Assembly (NCBI GenBank): GCA_963931865.1 | Contig: OZ007507.1 | Coordinates: 18,287,086 to 18,351,085, forward strand | Reading direction: 5' to 3' | Length of the DNA: 64,000 nt | Source of the DNA: Axinella damicornis | Taxonomy: Eukaryota > Porifera > Demospongiae > Axinellida > Axinellidae | Part shown: one piece after another, positions 10,601 through 22,923 of the stretch | Position numbering within the stretch: the first letter of the stretch is position 1 | Layout of the letters: each line of letters starts with the position of its first letter | Program-made: the position numbers and the translations under genes | The notes under the pieces: model-generated | Seen by the model: the letters and a program-made list of their open reading frames with translations, nothing else | Told to the model about the DNA's origin: nothing | Database searches by the model: none

Positions 10601-12121
10601 TGCCATGTCCTCTGTGTGGTTGTGAGCTGATACAAAGTTGTGCCGAGACATATCACGTCTTTTTAAAGACTATCTTGTTATGGTGTGTACTTTACTTTTC
10701 GAGCACAAGTGCCTACACCATCGCAATTGTGGGTGTGGTAAACAAACATTGAACAGATGTTGAGTCAAACCAATGAATATTAGCAGCAGTAATGCCAAAT
10801 CGTAATAGTTGGTATATTGCCCAGCACTACAGTGTCCAATGAAAGGGCAGAAACCAGCTCCAGATGCCATCAATGTTGTAGACAACAGTACCGGTACTTA
10901 CTCCTTACAGTAACACATACACTTGCACAAACGCACATGGTACATGCATAATTCACACTTAATTTGGCATATCACTTATAGGTATCTTGTAAACGTTTTA
11001 GGTAATGATACTTGTCAGAATGGAGTAGCGATTGGTGAAGTGTAGTTCATGAGAAGGCTTAGTCCAATAATATAATTGGATTGATCCGCTCACAACTGCA
11101 TTGCTGCAAAACCTCCTACCATTAAAATGGGGGTGCAAACTGCTCAACAATTACTGACCCACCTGTCTGTATTCACAGTCCGTGAGAGTGGATTTTGGCA
11201 GGTGATGTAGCTACCTATTACCCATACAGAGTGATTACATACATGTAGTTGTCCTACTATGTCAAACATCTTCACCTCACATGTAGCTACATACCCTTTA
11301 ATCTCAAATGCCAACAACTGCACCGTCTTCTCTTGGTGCTGCATATCCTCAGCTCAACTCACCTCGTGTGGAAAGGATAGTTGTGTGTGATAAAAAATAG
11401 GTGTGTAAGGAGATCTATTATAATATTAATTTACTCCAAACCCATTGTCAAGTGATTATGCTGGACTATTGAATTAGACTTTCCCTCCTAGTGAAGGACG
11501 GGGGAGGTGAAACAAAGTTGTCAATATTATAATATGTAATTATGCTGTAGTTGCACATTATTAACTGAAAGCACCTACATCCCCACAACAAGTAACTTTA
11601 AGCCTGATAACAAGGTGCACTTATTTTTGAGTGGGACTACCCAAAGTGAAATCAAATGTACACCTGCCTGTAGTGGGCTGGTGGACAGGGGTGACCAGGG
11701 TCTGTATTCATAGTCAGCATTACTAGCCGTACAAGGACAGAGTGATTTCATGGTTGTATACTATAGCTGGTATGAATGTAAATTTTCCAACATCCCACCT
11801 CTTCACCTGACAGTGAATACATGTACATGCAGACATAATTACTCTCAGACACCACCTGCACCTGCAGGTGGCATAACCAAATAGCTGTTGTTGTGCTCCA
11901 TCACCTTTATGTACTAGTTTACAAATCAATTCAGCTCCAGAAAGAACAAGACAACTTCTTTCTTCCCCTCCATACATGTGTCATAGCTCTGATCACATGG
12001 CTACAGTCCGAAGGAATAGAAATAGTACAGACACATCAAACACGTCACTGGTAGAACACAGAATATGCATAACGCATGACTTATTAAGGTAGGAAGTTTG
12101 CCATTGGCAAAATTGAGCAAC
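10601..12121. repeat. Noncoding region with a segment duplicated at 19.1 kb
   Basis: About 11010-11240 (TTGTCAGAATGGAGTAGC, GGTGAAGTGTAGTTCATGAG, ATTAAAATGGGGGTGCAAAC) is repeated at 19125-19330 with few changes. The block at 11820-11900 (ACCTGCAGGTGGCATA, AGCTGTT) recurs near 40025-40060. No coding frame could be supported. Confidence 0.6.
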
Positions 12122-14339
12122 TATGCTCATGAAAAATTAATGAGATGACATCACTTGCATACAGTTATTGAGAGTTATTGATTTTCCCATGGCGGCAACT
12201 GGAATTAACAAGGAGGGTGTGTCACTTTGATGCGGCTAGCGGCCCTTTCAAGTGTCAAATCGGCACTCTGATGTGGTCTCATGGTACTTTGAAGGAATCC
12301 TCCAGCATAATCACTGGACATTGATTTTGAGTAAATTAATCTGATGGTCATAGATCAATCTCTACACATCCTTTGATGGCATGGAACTGCCTCAGGTCTG
12401 AATGTAGACCCAGTTTCAAGCACAGTTACAAGTGGTCAAAGTCTCATTTGGGCCATACTCTCATTCACTATGTGACCATCAAAGCTACTGTACCTGTAAG
12501 AAGAAGGAAGAGTGCCTTCCTGTTGTTTTTCATTTCATACACAAGATAACATTCCCTCACACACAAATGTGCTGCCTGCCCCTTTGGAGACCTACATGGA
12601 TATGAATAGCAGTTTGTGAGCAGCCAACCTCCTCAACGATGAACGTGGCCTCTTGTCCTCGGTGTATGACTGGCTGATTGCACGCACCAACCCTGACACC
12701 GGTTGAGCATACATGCAGCATTTCCCACCAAAACTGCGGAGTGGACATAGCGTTGCTTTATGTATTTAGGCTTGTGATGCGTAACTTGTACTTTATGTGC
12801 CACTGAAGAAGGCTACTGCATGGTATATAGCTAAAACGTTTGGTTCCCTATAATCTAGTGTTGTTGGTGGGAGTGAATAAGACAGCATAACATACCCAAC
12901 AACACAGGTCTCTATAAGTAACCTCCTAATAGCATTCCTCGAATCTAAAAGTGAATCAAATGCATCAATTTGTTAAGGTAGGAAACTCTGGTACAGTGAC
13001 CTCCGAATGAAGTTGACGGATAAATGGGCAACATCCAAGTCAACACGAGTTTCAACAAAAGTTTGCAACAAGTGTTGTAAAGTAGATATAGAATTTACAA
13101 ATCAGTGACATACATTGTATACAATTTGGTCTGACTGCATGGCTGTAAAGGAATATTTGTTAAGGACCCATTCCTTCAGGTAGCTATTACTCACAGGATG
13201 GTCCTTTGCTATTCACTTCATGCTGTCTCACCCCCAACTGTCCTGTCTCAACTCTGAATATCCCAATGTTATCATATAATTCATGACTGCATATTTGTCT
13301 GAAGCAACAAAAGGGGGAGACTGCACTGCAGCTTGTGTGATAATATTCACTTCATGCTGTCTCACCCCCAACTGTGCTGCCTGCAGCTGGCCCATCAGAG
13401 ACCTACGCATTTCACACAAAAACCGACAGTACAGTCTCGCCCCCTTTTGTTGAATTAGGCAAACATGATTGTAGTCATGATATCACATCAGGAGATTCAG
13501 AGCATTATTATGCCCAAACTTTCCTGTTGTGCATGCCAGAAACTCCTGGAAATGTAATTTTTATGCTTCTTGAGTATATACATGTATGACATTGTAATGT
13601 AATTGACAACTCGGCTTGTGCTAACAAAACACATCCATTGTAGAAAACAAATCCTTGTGATGTGTGCATGTTAAAACCAAACAAAGTGTATGGAGCTAGA
13701 ATTGGTGGTCTGACTGCATGGCTGTAAAGCAATAATTAGCAAAGGACCATCTACAGTGTTGCTGTGAGTGATGATTACCTGAAGGCATGGGTCCTTAACA
13801 ATGTGGTTGAGGACTAGAATACTGTCACAAAGATCACATGGCATACCAGTGAATACTGGTCCTCAGCCACTGAAGACTAGCAAACACATATACATGTAGC
13901 TCATGTATTTTACTCGCTCAGATCAAAGAGATGTTAGAGGAATACCATCACAGTTGCATTTGGCTTCTCACGTACTGTAATTCATATTGATAGGTCTCTG
14001 AAGGGCCAGGCAGCACAGTTGGGGGTGAGACAGCATGAAGTGAATACTATCACACAAGCTGTGCAGTCTTAGACAAATAATGCAGTCATGAATAATTATT
14101 AGCCAGCACCGCCCAAAATTTCCTGTTATGCCAGAAATTCCTGGAAATGTAATTTCTAAGCTTCCCCAAGTACTATGAATAATGTAATAACTGTAGTGTA
14201 ACCTAATGTTTGACTTACATAGCCATGCACATTTTGTTAGCAATGACTAATCTAGTCAGGCTGCATGTGTATTATAGATTATTTTTATATAGCTTGTTGA
14301 AAGCACTGATTATGCTATAGATATAGCATGGCAGTCAGT
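12122..14339 (+). repeat. Tandem array unit 1 (about 2.2 kb)
   Basis: Unit landmarks in order: GATTTTCCCATGGCGGCAAC (12182), GATGCGGCTAGCGGCCC, TGTGCTGCCTGCCCCTTTGG (12568), GGCTACTGCATGG (12809), GGTAGGAAACTCTGG (12977), an inverted R1 half (13190-13400), CAAAAACCGACAG with CTCGCCCCCTTTTGTTGAA (13424-13460), then direct R1 (13985). Unit 2 repeats this order about 2.18 kb later. Direct and inverted R1 halves in one unit can fold back. Short frames shared among units are copies, not evidence of genes. Confidence 0.85.
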
Positions 14340-16409
14340 AATGCTCATGAAAAGTTAATTGATTTTCCCATGGCGGCAACTGGAATCAACAAGGAGGGTG
14401 TGTCACTTTGATGCGGCTAGCGGCCCTTTCAAGTGTCAAATCGGCACTCTGATGTGGCCACATGGTACTTTGAAGAATCCTCCAGCATAATCACTGGACA
14501 TTGATTTTGAGTAAATTAATCTGATGGTCATAGATCAATCTCTACACATCCTTTTTCCTGTGATGACATGGAGCTGCCTCAGGTCTGAATGTAGACCTAG
14601 TTTCAAGCACAGTTACAAGTGGTCAAAGTCTCATTTGGGCCATACTCTCATTCACTATGTGACTATCAAAGCTACTGTACCTGTAAGAAGAAGGAACAGT
14701 GCCTTCCTGTTGTTTTTCATTTCATACACAAGATAACATTCCCTCACACACAAATGTGCTGCCTGCCCCTTTGGAGACCTACATGGATATGAATAGCAGT
14801 TTGTGAGCAGCCAACCTCCTCAACGATGAACGTGGCCTCTTGTCCTCGGTGTATGACTGGCTGATTGCACACACCATCCCTGACACCGGTTGAGCATACA
14901 TGCAGCATTTCCCACCAAAACTGCGGAGTGGACATAGCGTTGCTTTATGTATTTAGGCTTGTGATGCATAACTTGTACTTTATGTGCCACTGAAGAAGGC
15001 TACTGCATGGTAGCTAAAACGTTTGGTTCCCTATAATCTAGTGTTGTTGGTGGGAGTGAATAAGACATTCCTCTAATCTAAAAGTGAATCAAATGCATCA
15101 ATTTGGGGGTTAAGGTAGGAAACTCTGGTACAGTGACCTCTGAACCAAGTTGACGGATAAATGGGCAACATCCAAGTCAACACAAGTTTCAACAAACGTT
15201 TGCAACAAGTGTTGTAAAATAGATTTAGGTTGATGTAAATCAGTGACATACATTGCATACAATTTCATGTGAATATTTGTTAAGGACCCAATGCCTTCAG
15301 GTAGCTATTACTCACAGGAACACTGTAGATGGTCCTTTGCTATTCACTTCATGCTGTCTCACCCCCAACTGTCCTGTCTCAACTCTGAATATCCCAACGT
15401 TATCATATAATTCATGACTGCATATTTGTCTGAAGCAACAAAAGGGGGGAGACTGCACTGCAGCTTGTGTGATAATATTCACTTCATGCTGTCTCACCCC
15501 CAACTGTGCTGCCTGCAGCTGGCCCTTCAGAGACCTACGCATATCACACAAAAACCGACAGTCTCGCCCCCTTTTGTTGAATTAGGCAAACATGATTGTA
15601 GTCATGATATCACATCAGGAGATTCAGAGCATTATTATGCCCAAACCTTCCTGTTGTGCATGCCAGAAACTCCTGGAAATGTAATTATTATGCTTCTTGA
15701 GTATATATGTAATGTAATTAACAACTCTGGCTTGTGCTAACAAAACACATCCATTGTAGAAAACAAATCCTTGTGATGTGTGCATGTTAAAACCAAACAA
15801 AGTGTATGGAGCTAGAATTGGTGGTCTGACTGCATGGCTGTAAAGCAATAATTAGTAAAGGACCATCTACAGTGTTCCTGTGAGTAATAATTACGTGGAT
15901 GAGGACTAGAATACTGTCACAAAGATCACATGGCATACCAGTGAACACTGGTCCTCAGCCACTGAAGACTAGCAAACGCATAGCTCATGCATTCTACTCA
16001 CTGTCAGATCAAAGAGGAATACCATCACAGTTGGCTTCTCACATACTGTAATTCATATTGATAGGTCTCTGAAGGGCCAGGCAGCACAGTTGGGGGTGAG
16101 ACAGCATGAAGTGAATACTATCACACAAGCTGTGCAGTCTTAGACAAATAATGCAGTCATGAATAATTATTAGCCAGCAACGCCCAAAATTTCCTGTTAT
16201 GCCAGAAATTCCTGGAAATGTAATTTCTAAGCTTCCTGAGTACCATGAATAATGTAATAACTGTAGTGTAACCTAATGTTTGACTTACATAGCCATGCAC
16301 ATTTTGTTAGCAATGACTAATCTAGTCAGGCTGCGTGTGTATTATAGATTATTTTTATATAGCTTGTTGAAAGCACTGATTATGCTATAGATATAGCATG
16401 GCAGTCGGT
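14340..16409 (+). repeat. Tandem array unit 2 (about 2.1 kb)
   Basis: Same landmark order as unit 1: 14366 (CCCATGGCGGCAACTGG), 14755, 15000, 15117, inverted R1 half 15280-15540, 15545, direct R1 16058. It differs from unit 1 by small indels and scattered substitutions, including loss of about 60 bases near 15065. Confidence 0.85.
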
Positions 16410-17930
16410 AATGCTCATGAAAAAAATTAATGAGATTATGTCACTTGCATACAGTTATTGATTTTCCCATGGCGGCAACTGGAATCAACAAGGAGGGTGT
16501 GTCACTTTGATGCGGCTAGCGGCCCTTTCAAGTGTCAAATTGGCACTCTGATGTGGCCACATGGTACTTTGAAGAAATCCTCCAGCATAATCACCGGACA
16601 TTGATTTTGAGTAAATTAATCTGATGGCAATCTCTACACATCCTTTTTCCTGTGATGGCATGGAGCTGCCTCAGGTCTGAATGTAGACCCAGTTTCAAGC
16701 ACAGTTACAAGTGGTCAAAGTCTCATTTGGGCCATACTCTCATTCACTATGTGACCATCAAAGCTACTGTACCTGTAAGAAGAAGGAACAGTGCCTTCCT
16801 GTTGTTTTTCATTTCATACACAAGATAATATTCCCTCACACACAAATGTGCTGCCTGCCCCTTTGGAGACCTACATGGATATGAATAGCAGTTTGTGAGC
16901 AGCCAACCTCCTCAACAATGAACGTGGCCTCTTGTCCTCGGTGTATGACTGGCTGATTGCATGCACCAACCCTGACACTGGTTGAGCATACATGCAGCAT
17001 TTTGCACCAAAACTGCGGAGTGGACATATAGAGTTGCACATTCTTTATGTATTTAGGCTTGTGATGCGTAACTTGTGCTCTGTGTGCCACTGAAGAAGGC
17101 TACTGCATGGTAGCTAAAACGTTTGGTTCCCTATAATCTAGTGTTGTTAGTGAAGACAGCATAACACACAGGTCTCTATAAGTAACCTCCTTATAGCATT
17201 CCTCTAGCATTCTCTGATCTAAAAGTGAATCAAATGCATCAATTTGGGGGTTAAGGTAGGAAACTCTGGCACAGTGACCTCTGAACCAAGTTGACGGATA
17301 AATGGGCAACATCCAAGTCTACACGAGTTTCAACAAAAGTTTGCATTAAGTGTTGTAAAATAGATTTAGGTTGATGTAATTTACAAATCAGTGACATACA
17401 TTGCATACAATTTGGTCTGACTGCATGCAAAGGAAGATGGCAAAGGACCATCTACAGTGTTCGAATTCCTGTGAGTAATAGCTACCTGAAGGTATGTGTC
17501 CTTAACAACTTGGATGAGGACTAGAATACTGTCACAAAGATCACATGACATACCAGTGAACACTGGTCCTCAGCCACTGAAGACTAGCAGACGCATAGCT
17601 CATGCATTTTACTCACTGTCAGATCCAAAAAAAATGTTAGAGGAATACCATCACAGTTGGTTTCTCAGGTACTGCAATTCATATTGATAGGTCTCTGAAG
17701 GGCCAGGCAGCACAGTTGGGGGTGAGACAGCATGAGGGTGAATACTATCACACAAGCTGCAGTGCAGTCTCCCCCTTTTGTTGCTTCAGACAAATATGCA
17801 GTCATGAATTATATGATAACATTGGGATATTCAGAGTTGAGAATAAACTTCCTGTTATACCAGAAATTCCTGGAAATGTAACTACTAAGCTTCCTGAGTA
17901 GTATACCTGAATAATAATGTACAAGTAACC
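16410..17930 (+). repeat. Tandem array unit 3, truncated
   Basis: Follows units 1 and 2 through 16470, 16850, 17100 and 17255. At about 17435 it passes straight to the direct-orientation block (GCAAAGGACCATCTACAGTG) and R1 at 17690. The inverted R1 half and the CAAAAACCGACAG block of the other units are missing. The array ends near 17930. Confidence 0.8.
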
Positions 17931-18590
17931 CAAAGCATGTCTTGTGATAGCCACATTTTTAGATTAATTGGTTAGCAATGACTAGCAGTAGAGCTGAATT
18001 ATGATGTTGTAAGCTTGAAACTAACAACTGACCCAAACACATGGTTGTCTTGTGATGGCCATTGCATGTTTAGTTTAGTTGGCAACTGGCAATGTACACA
18101 TGCAGTAACTGGTCTAAAACGGTGTAATTACTCAGTCCCATCCCATTCCTAAATTCTACATTTTCAATGGGATAGACTGAGCCTGGTTAATGGCATTCTC
18201 CCTGTTTGTTAGCTTTTTTGAGAGGTGGAATAATTCCGAATGTGACAGGCCATCACTAAATCCTTTGTAATTTTTCTGAGAAAATTTATTTGCCTCTAGT
18301 ACCACATTAGAATTGCAGTGATCATGCATAGTTTGTTCTAAGCAAAGGGGTAAAATCTTTTGATCATATTGTTCTGTTGATGGTGTGAACAATGACTGTA
18401 AGGATATACTGCAAAATGTTAATGTAGGATAGGTACAATGACTGTAGGATACTGCAAGCCGACTTTAATTGTAACGTAAACCCATAATTACGTGCCTACA
18501 TGTGCCTACATTCCCCTGTGTGATGATAGTAACTATCGCAATAATTTTTTTTACTTTACTTCGTAAACGAGGGGACTGAACTGCACTCCT
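17931..18590. other. No gene recognised; one unexplained minus-strand frame
   Basis: AT-rich sequence. A 78-codon minus-strand frame at 18156-18392 has ordinary protein-like composition (for example HSELFHLSKKLTNRENAIN), but no paralogue, splice pattern or family was recognised. Confidence 0.35.
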
Positions 18591-18990
18591 GTTAGAAGCC
18601 ATTGCAACCGGTTGTAACTTGCCGGTAGCGCAAGCTAGGTATTGCAACTCATTCCAATTAACGCACATGTCACGTAGGACCATGCTCAGTCGATCGAGTC
18701 ACGTCAGCAATAGTGACCCAAGGAGAAGACAAGAAATTGTTACAGTGCTCACAACTTCGCCAGCACAGTGAGTTTCGGCATGTAAGCATCAGTGAATGAC
18801 AGCGATCACGGCTGTGTGGTCAGAATCTTTGTGTACCTTTCCTAAGAACGGTACTGCTACCGGAAGTCAAAGAGTGCACTCGAGCAATGCATGGTGAGAC
18901 AAAAGCACTCATATCTCCACCACAAGGTGAGTTTCAGCACCAACGTTTACATTCAGGTCAGTGCATGATAGCGATCACAGCGGTGTAGTC
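18590..18990 (+). repeat. Exon-like repeated block, copy 1
   Basis: Shares GTCGATCGAGTCA, TGACAGCGATCA, GTCAGAATCTTTGTG and CCACCACAAGGTGAGTTTCAGCA with 19447-19860 and 21380-21560, and in inverted form with 22110-22200. Each copy ends in a good 5' splice site (AAG before GTGAGT or GTAAGT). This copy has stops in the frames open in the others. Confidence 0.6.
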
Positions 18991-19124
18991 AGAATCTCTG
19001 TAGGCCAATCCTAAGTACTCAAACATTGTATATCATTTACGTGGCACAATTTTTCTCCTACCAGAATTGTAACAAGCACCTAATAGTATACACATATATG
19101 ATTTGGCATATATATTTTTCAACT

Positions 19125-19330
19125 GATACTTGTCAGAATGGAGTAGCAATTGGTGAAGTGTAGTTCATGAGAAGGCTTAGTCTAGTAATACAATTGGATT
19201 GATCTGCTCACAACTGCATTGCTGCAAAACCTCCTACCATTAAAATGGGGGTGCAAACTGCTCAACAATTACTGACCCACCTGTCTGTCCGTGAGAGTGG
19301 ATTTTGGCAGGTGATGCATTACCCATACAG
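19125..19330 (+). repeat. Second copy of the segment at 11010-11240
   Basis: ACTTGTCAGAATGGAGTAGC, GGTGAAGTGTAGTTCATGAG and ATTAAAATGGGGGTGCAAAC match the earlier copy in order and orientation. It lies between two copies of the exon-like block. It is noncoding as far as can be seen. Confidence 0.7.
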
Positions 19331-19399
19331 AGTGCTGTCCTATAGCTTGTGTTAATGTTAATATCCCACCTCTTCACCTGACAGTGACAGCTAGCTATA

Positions 19400-19963
19400 G
19401 TGAAGAATGGGGAAGGGTTAAATGCATCACCGGTACAACACAACTACGATTTGTATACAACCGGTTGCAACTCGCTGTTCGCACAAGCTGGATATCGGAG
19501 TTCATTATTAACGCACATGTCATGTAAGATTATGCTCAAGTCGATCGAGTCAGCAATGGCATCCAAAGGGATGAAAAGAACATATTACAGTGCTGGCAGC
19601 ACGGTGAATTTCGGCATGTTAAGTGTCAGTGAACGACAGCGATCAGAATCTTTGTGGGCCTTCATAAGACTGTACTGGCAACCAACGTCAAAGAGAGCGA
19701 TCGAGCAATGGTGGCCGACGGTACGACAAAAGTGCTTGTATCTCCACCACCAAGGTAAGTTTCAGCACAATTATTTTGAGTTTGTGTCACTGCATCATAG
19801 CGATCACGACGGTGCAGTCAGAATCTTTGTAGGCCATTCCAAAGTAGTCAAACGTTTATTACATAAATTATTTATGTGGCACAATTTTTCCCCTACCAGG
19901 AGTGTAATGAATTGTATGATTTGTCTAAAAGTGAACATGCTAGTTCATATCTATTTACCGTAA
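19400..19963 (+). CDS. 187-codon open frame over exon-like block copy 2 (doubtful gene)
   Basis: The longest plus-strand frame outside the two modules. It spans the repeated block at 19447-19860, including MASKGMKRTYYS and SERQRSESLWAFIRLYWQP, then reads through a GTAAGT donor-like site at about 19754. If that donor is used, the coding part ends near HHQ and the later residues are not translated. No family was recognised. Copy 1 (18.6 kb) is interrupted by stops, and copy 3 (21.4 kb) is open in a different frame. These facts favour a repeated mobile or promoter-exon block over a conserved gene. Confidence 0.25.
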   Translation: MKNGEGLNASPVQHNYDLYTTGCNSLFAQAGYRSSLLTHMSCKIMLKSIESAMASKGMKRTYYSAGSTVNFGMLSVSERQRSESLWAFIRLYWQPTSKRAIEQWWPTVRQKCLYLHHQGKFQHNYFEFVSLHHSDHDGAVRIFVGHSKVVKRLLHKLFMWHNFSPTRSVMNCMICLKVNMLVHIYLP

Positions 19964-20506
19964 TGTCCCGCTAATACGCCCCCTTCGAAAAAGCACAGGT
20001 AGTTTGACTTGTTATAACGCCCTCTGGTGAGCGTTTTCTGGAATATCTAAACTGATCGTGCACAACTTCAGATCGACTCTCAGATCAGAGTAGTCACCAC
20101 TGATGTCAAGTCATCTCACTGCCACTCTTCTGCAGGAAATTCCAAGAAATGTCCTGTGGTACATAACCAACAATATTGCTGTTCTTGAGGATGGCTACAG
20201 CGAAGTCGTCATGAATGTTATGGCCCTCGAGCTCGCATTGAAGTGGCTGCTCTTCTCGCCAATGTAGAGAGACCACACATGATGAGTTCTGGAAATCGTT
20301 TGTACTTTTGTTAACTGTAAACATGAACCTTCGCAGTGTCACATTAGTTTGTGTACGTAGCAAAACGTTTTGAGGGGGCGTATAGTCGAGATTAAATGCA
20401 TATTCAAAAATACGCCCCCCTCCCCACTTTGGGCTGGACTAAGTGTACAAAATTGTTGGGGGGGGGGGGGGGGGGGGGGGGGGGTATTAACGGGACACTA
20501 CAGTAC
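19956..20506. mobile_element. TIR element (about 551 bp) carrying a HIRAN-like fragment
   Basis: The left end TACCGTAATGTCCCGCTAAT and right end ATTAACGGGACACTACAGTA are inverted matches (about 17 of 20). Inner arms continue as ACGCCCCC on the left and a long G run (about 20458-20484) on the right. No transposase is visible. The interior holds a minus-strand coding fragment at 20106-20363. Confidence 0.8.
20106..20363 (-). pseudogene. HIRAN-like domain fragment inside a TIR element
   Basis: An 85-codon frame reading CELEGHNIHDDFAVAILKN then IVGYVPQDIS and FLQKSGS. The spacing (Cys-x2-Glu, Asn-x2-Asp, AVA, then VGYVP and a closing FL-x-K-x-G) follows HIRAN-type domains, which bind free 3' DNA ends in helicase-like proteins and also occur in many animal repeat-derived proteins. 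No start context or partner exon is evident, and both ends of the frame fall inside the element. It may be captured host sequence or the remains of the element's own protein. Confidence 0.6.
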
Positions 20507-20578
20507 TAATAATTAATGCGCTTGGTTCACTGTTAGATACGAGGAATGCAATTAGTATGTTGGTTGCTCACACACTGC

Positions 20579-20840
20579 AATTCATATGCATAGGTCTCTG
20601 AAGGGCCAGGCAGCACAGTTGGGGGTGGGACAACATGAGGGTGAATACTATCACACAGCTGCGCAGTGTCATCCCCTGTAAAAGTTTTAGACAAATATGT
20701 TGTCATGAATTATATATGATCAGTTGGAGTTTCAACAGCATAGGGGTATTTATTTAACTCATAAACTTCCTGTATAACTGCAAGTTGGAAATTCCTGGAA
20801 ATGTAACTAGTGGGTAATGGAGAAGTTTCTGGAAATGTAA
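20579..20840 (+). repeat. R1 dispersed repeat copy
   Basis: ATTCATATGCATAGGTCTCT, GGGCCAGGCAGCACAGTTGG and AAATTCCTGGAAATGTAACT follow the R1 order. It is degraded in the middle. Confidence 0.75.
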
Positions 20841-21379
20841 TAATATTAAATGAACCGGTACAAGTAATTAACAACTGACACACACTCCTCTTATTGACTA
20901 TGGATGCCATCATGGGAAAATGCAAACCGATCAATGCCCCTAACCAGAGGTGCTCAGCAGAGCACGTACCCCGTGCGCAACTTTGACTTGACAGCTATAG
21001 ACCTATTCATACAGCATGGCACGATGAGCTAGCTCATGGATAATACACACTAGCTTGGCCATGATTTAATACAGCGATGTCAGCATGCAGAATGAGATAC
21101 CGTAAGTTGTGGCAGTAATGTTAGAAATTGGGTGTGGTCAAATTGCACGACTTTCACGCAGCTTTTCTCAGCCTCTCGAGTAGATCTCTGGTCTGTGAGT
21201 TATGTAGACGCTAGTATTTTCTGAATTCTGACACTTCTATCCTGAAATAAGCCTTCAATAAGGCCTTCACTGCTCAAACAGCGCTTGGACTGCGGACAGA
21301 CGGACCGACACAAACCGATCACTCTACCCCCTGCTGCGCATGCGCACGGGGTAATTAGCAGAATATGTGAGTGATGCCA
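20841..21379. other. No gene recognised
   Basis: Mixed-composition spacer, GC-richer near 21290-21350 (CTGCTGCGCATGCGCACGGGG). No long frame and no clear repeat. Confidence 0.45.
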
Positions 21380-21560
21380 TCTCATTTAACCCAAGCATCA
21401 GTGAATGACAGCGATCACGGCCGTGTGGTCAGAATCTTCGTGTGCCTTTCCTAAGAACGGTACTGCCACTGGAGGTCGGAGAGAGTGCTCGAGCAATGGC
21501 GGCCAGCGGCGAGACAAAAGCGCTCATACATTCACCACCAAGGTGAGTCTGAGACCACGA
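21380..21560 (+). repeat. Exon-like repeated block, copy 3
   Basis: Matches 18590-18990 (AGCATCAGTGAATGACAGCG, TTTCCTAAGAACGGTACTGC). The frame from ATG 21405 is open up to a GTGAGT donor after CCACCAAG, in phase with an acceptor at about 21684 (TTTCCTCATAG) and a frame running to 21881. A small two-exon gene is therefore possible, but nothing in it is recognisable. Confidence 0.4.
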
Positions 21561-21881
21561 TCTTGGCTAGGGTTTCTATACGTGGCAGCAGTTAGTCATG
21601 CTTAGGAATGCAATAATTACCGGTTAAGGTTAATACACGTGCGATGGTACATTCTGGTGTACGTGTGTTTACTTTCCTCATAGGAGACAGTGAGCTCATC
21701 ACACCATCAGTACAAGTTTCAGTGCTTGGGAAAGTGTGCACTACTTCAGCGAACTCTCCTCGAACATACCATTTTGCCACCTTCTTGCAACAGCTTCTGC
21801 CTACACATGGCCTACACATGGCCGGCCTACTACATGAGGCCATGCGTGTGTGAGGCATTCTGTGCATACGTGTATTCCTAA

Positions 21882-22480
21882 CTAATTATGCATGAGCAAA
21901 ATTGTGTGATAATTGGCAATGACGATATTATACTAGTATAGTCAAGAAGTAGTATGAGTGCCTTACATTATGTATGGCCGACATAATTATAATACACCCA
22001 AAACCTCATCATACTCGCTGGTAGGCACATGTGCCTAATAACGAGCAACTGCAGTATAGGACATGAGTGATTATATACGCTCCTGTACATCGTAGGGAGA
22101 GACAGTTCCTGCACTCAGACTGCATTTTTGTGATTGCTGTCATGCACTGACTCAAACGATTGTGCTGAAACTCACCTTAGTGGCAAAGTTATTGTTCGTT
22201 TCAACTCACATAATGTGTGTCAATTGGAGCAAGCTGTAAGCTAGCTTGCTTACAAGCAGCCTGAAAATGAGGCTAGCTATCAGTACGTATATACATGTAT
22301 TAATATTGGTGGATGCAATTAGAGTCTGCTGAAGTATCTATGAGGTAACAAGTGAGTCTTTAAAAAGACTTGATGTGTCTCGGCACGACTTGGTATCAGC
22401 TAGAATCATGCAGAGGACATGGCCGCTATTTAACCCTTTATGACTGCAAAACCTGTTAGCTATGAGACTTAAGTCAGCGT
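21882..22480. other. No gene recognised; inverted piece of the exon-like block
   Basis: 22110-22200 (GATTGCTGTCATGCACTGA, GTGCTGAAACTCACCTTAG) is an inverted partial copy of the 18.9-kb block. The rest is AT-rich spacer. Confidence 0.45.
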
Positions 22481-22620
22481 CAATATCCTTGGAGGTTCTG
22501 TGTGAGCAAGGGGTGGGTCAGGGTGAGGTGGGAATGTTCACCCAAAGGGTGAAAGCAGTATGGTTGTGTCAGAGCCAGGTGGGCCGTTTTAATTCATAAA
22601 TGGACCTAGACAACACCTCG
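22480..22620 (-). repeat. Partial R2 copy
   Basis: CACCCAAAGGGTGAAAGCAG, GTGTCAGAGCCAGGTGGGCC and ATAAATGGACCTAGA follow R2 at 8810-8940. Confidence 0.55.
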
Positions 22621-22923
22621 GCCAATTCTTTCAGAAATTATCTATCAGGAGCCCATAAGCTCCCGTATCTATCTAGCTAGCTAGAGCTGAGAGTGTGTAG
22701 TTAGTATCAGTATGCACTTGGGATGGCTGAGTGCTGTATGGATGAGTGTGTATTCATTGTCCTGATTCATTTACTAGCCAGTCTTGGTAAGTGGATTCAT
22801 GAGCAGCCAAGCAAAACCCATAATCACTTTTGAGGATCTACTTGCAGGCTGTAAATAAGTTTGACACTTGCGCGGGCACATTGCAAAAAGCGACGTACGT
22901 ATGTACCTACGCATCCAGCACTG

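Noticed and set aside
8449..13732. Identical 74-codon minus-strand frames at 8449-8673 and 13508-13732
   Set aside because: They lie in the repeated array unit; the third copy (15624-15848) changes its frame, as expected of noncoding DNA.
12557..17090. 63-codon minus frames repeated in all three array units
   Set aside because: Conserved only because the DNA was duplicated recently; no start context, splice sites or family resemblance.
8280..17930. The regularly repeated units as a CRISPR-like array
   Set aside because: The unit is over 2 kb with no short identical repeats and unique spacers, and the gene content is animal.
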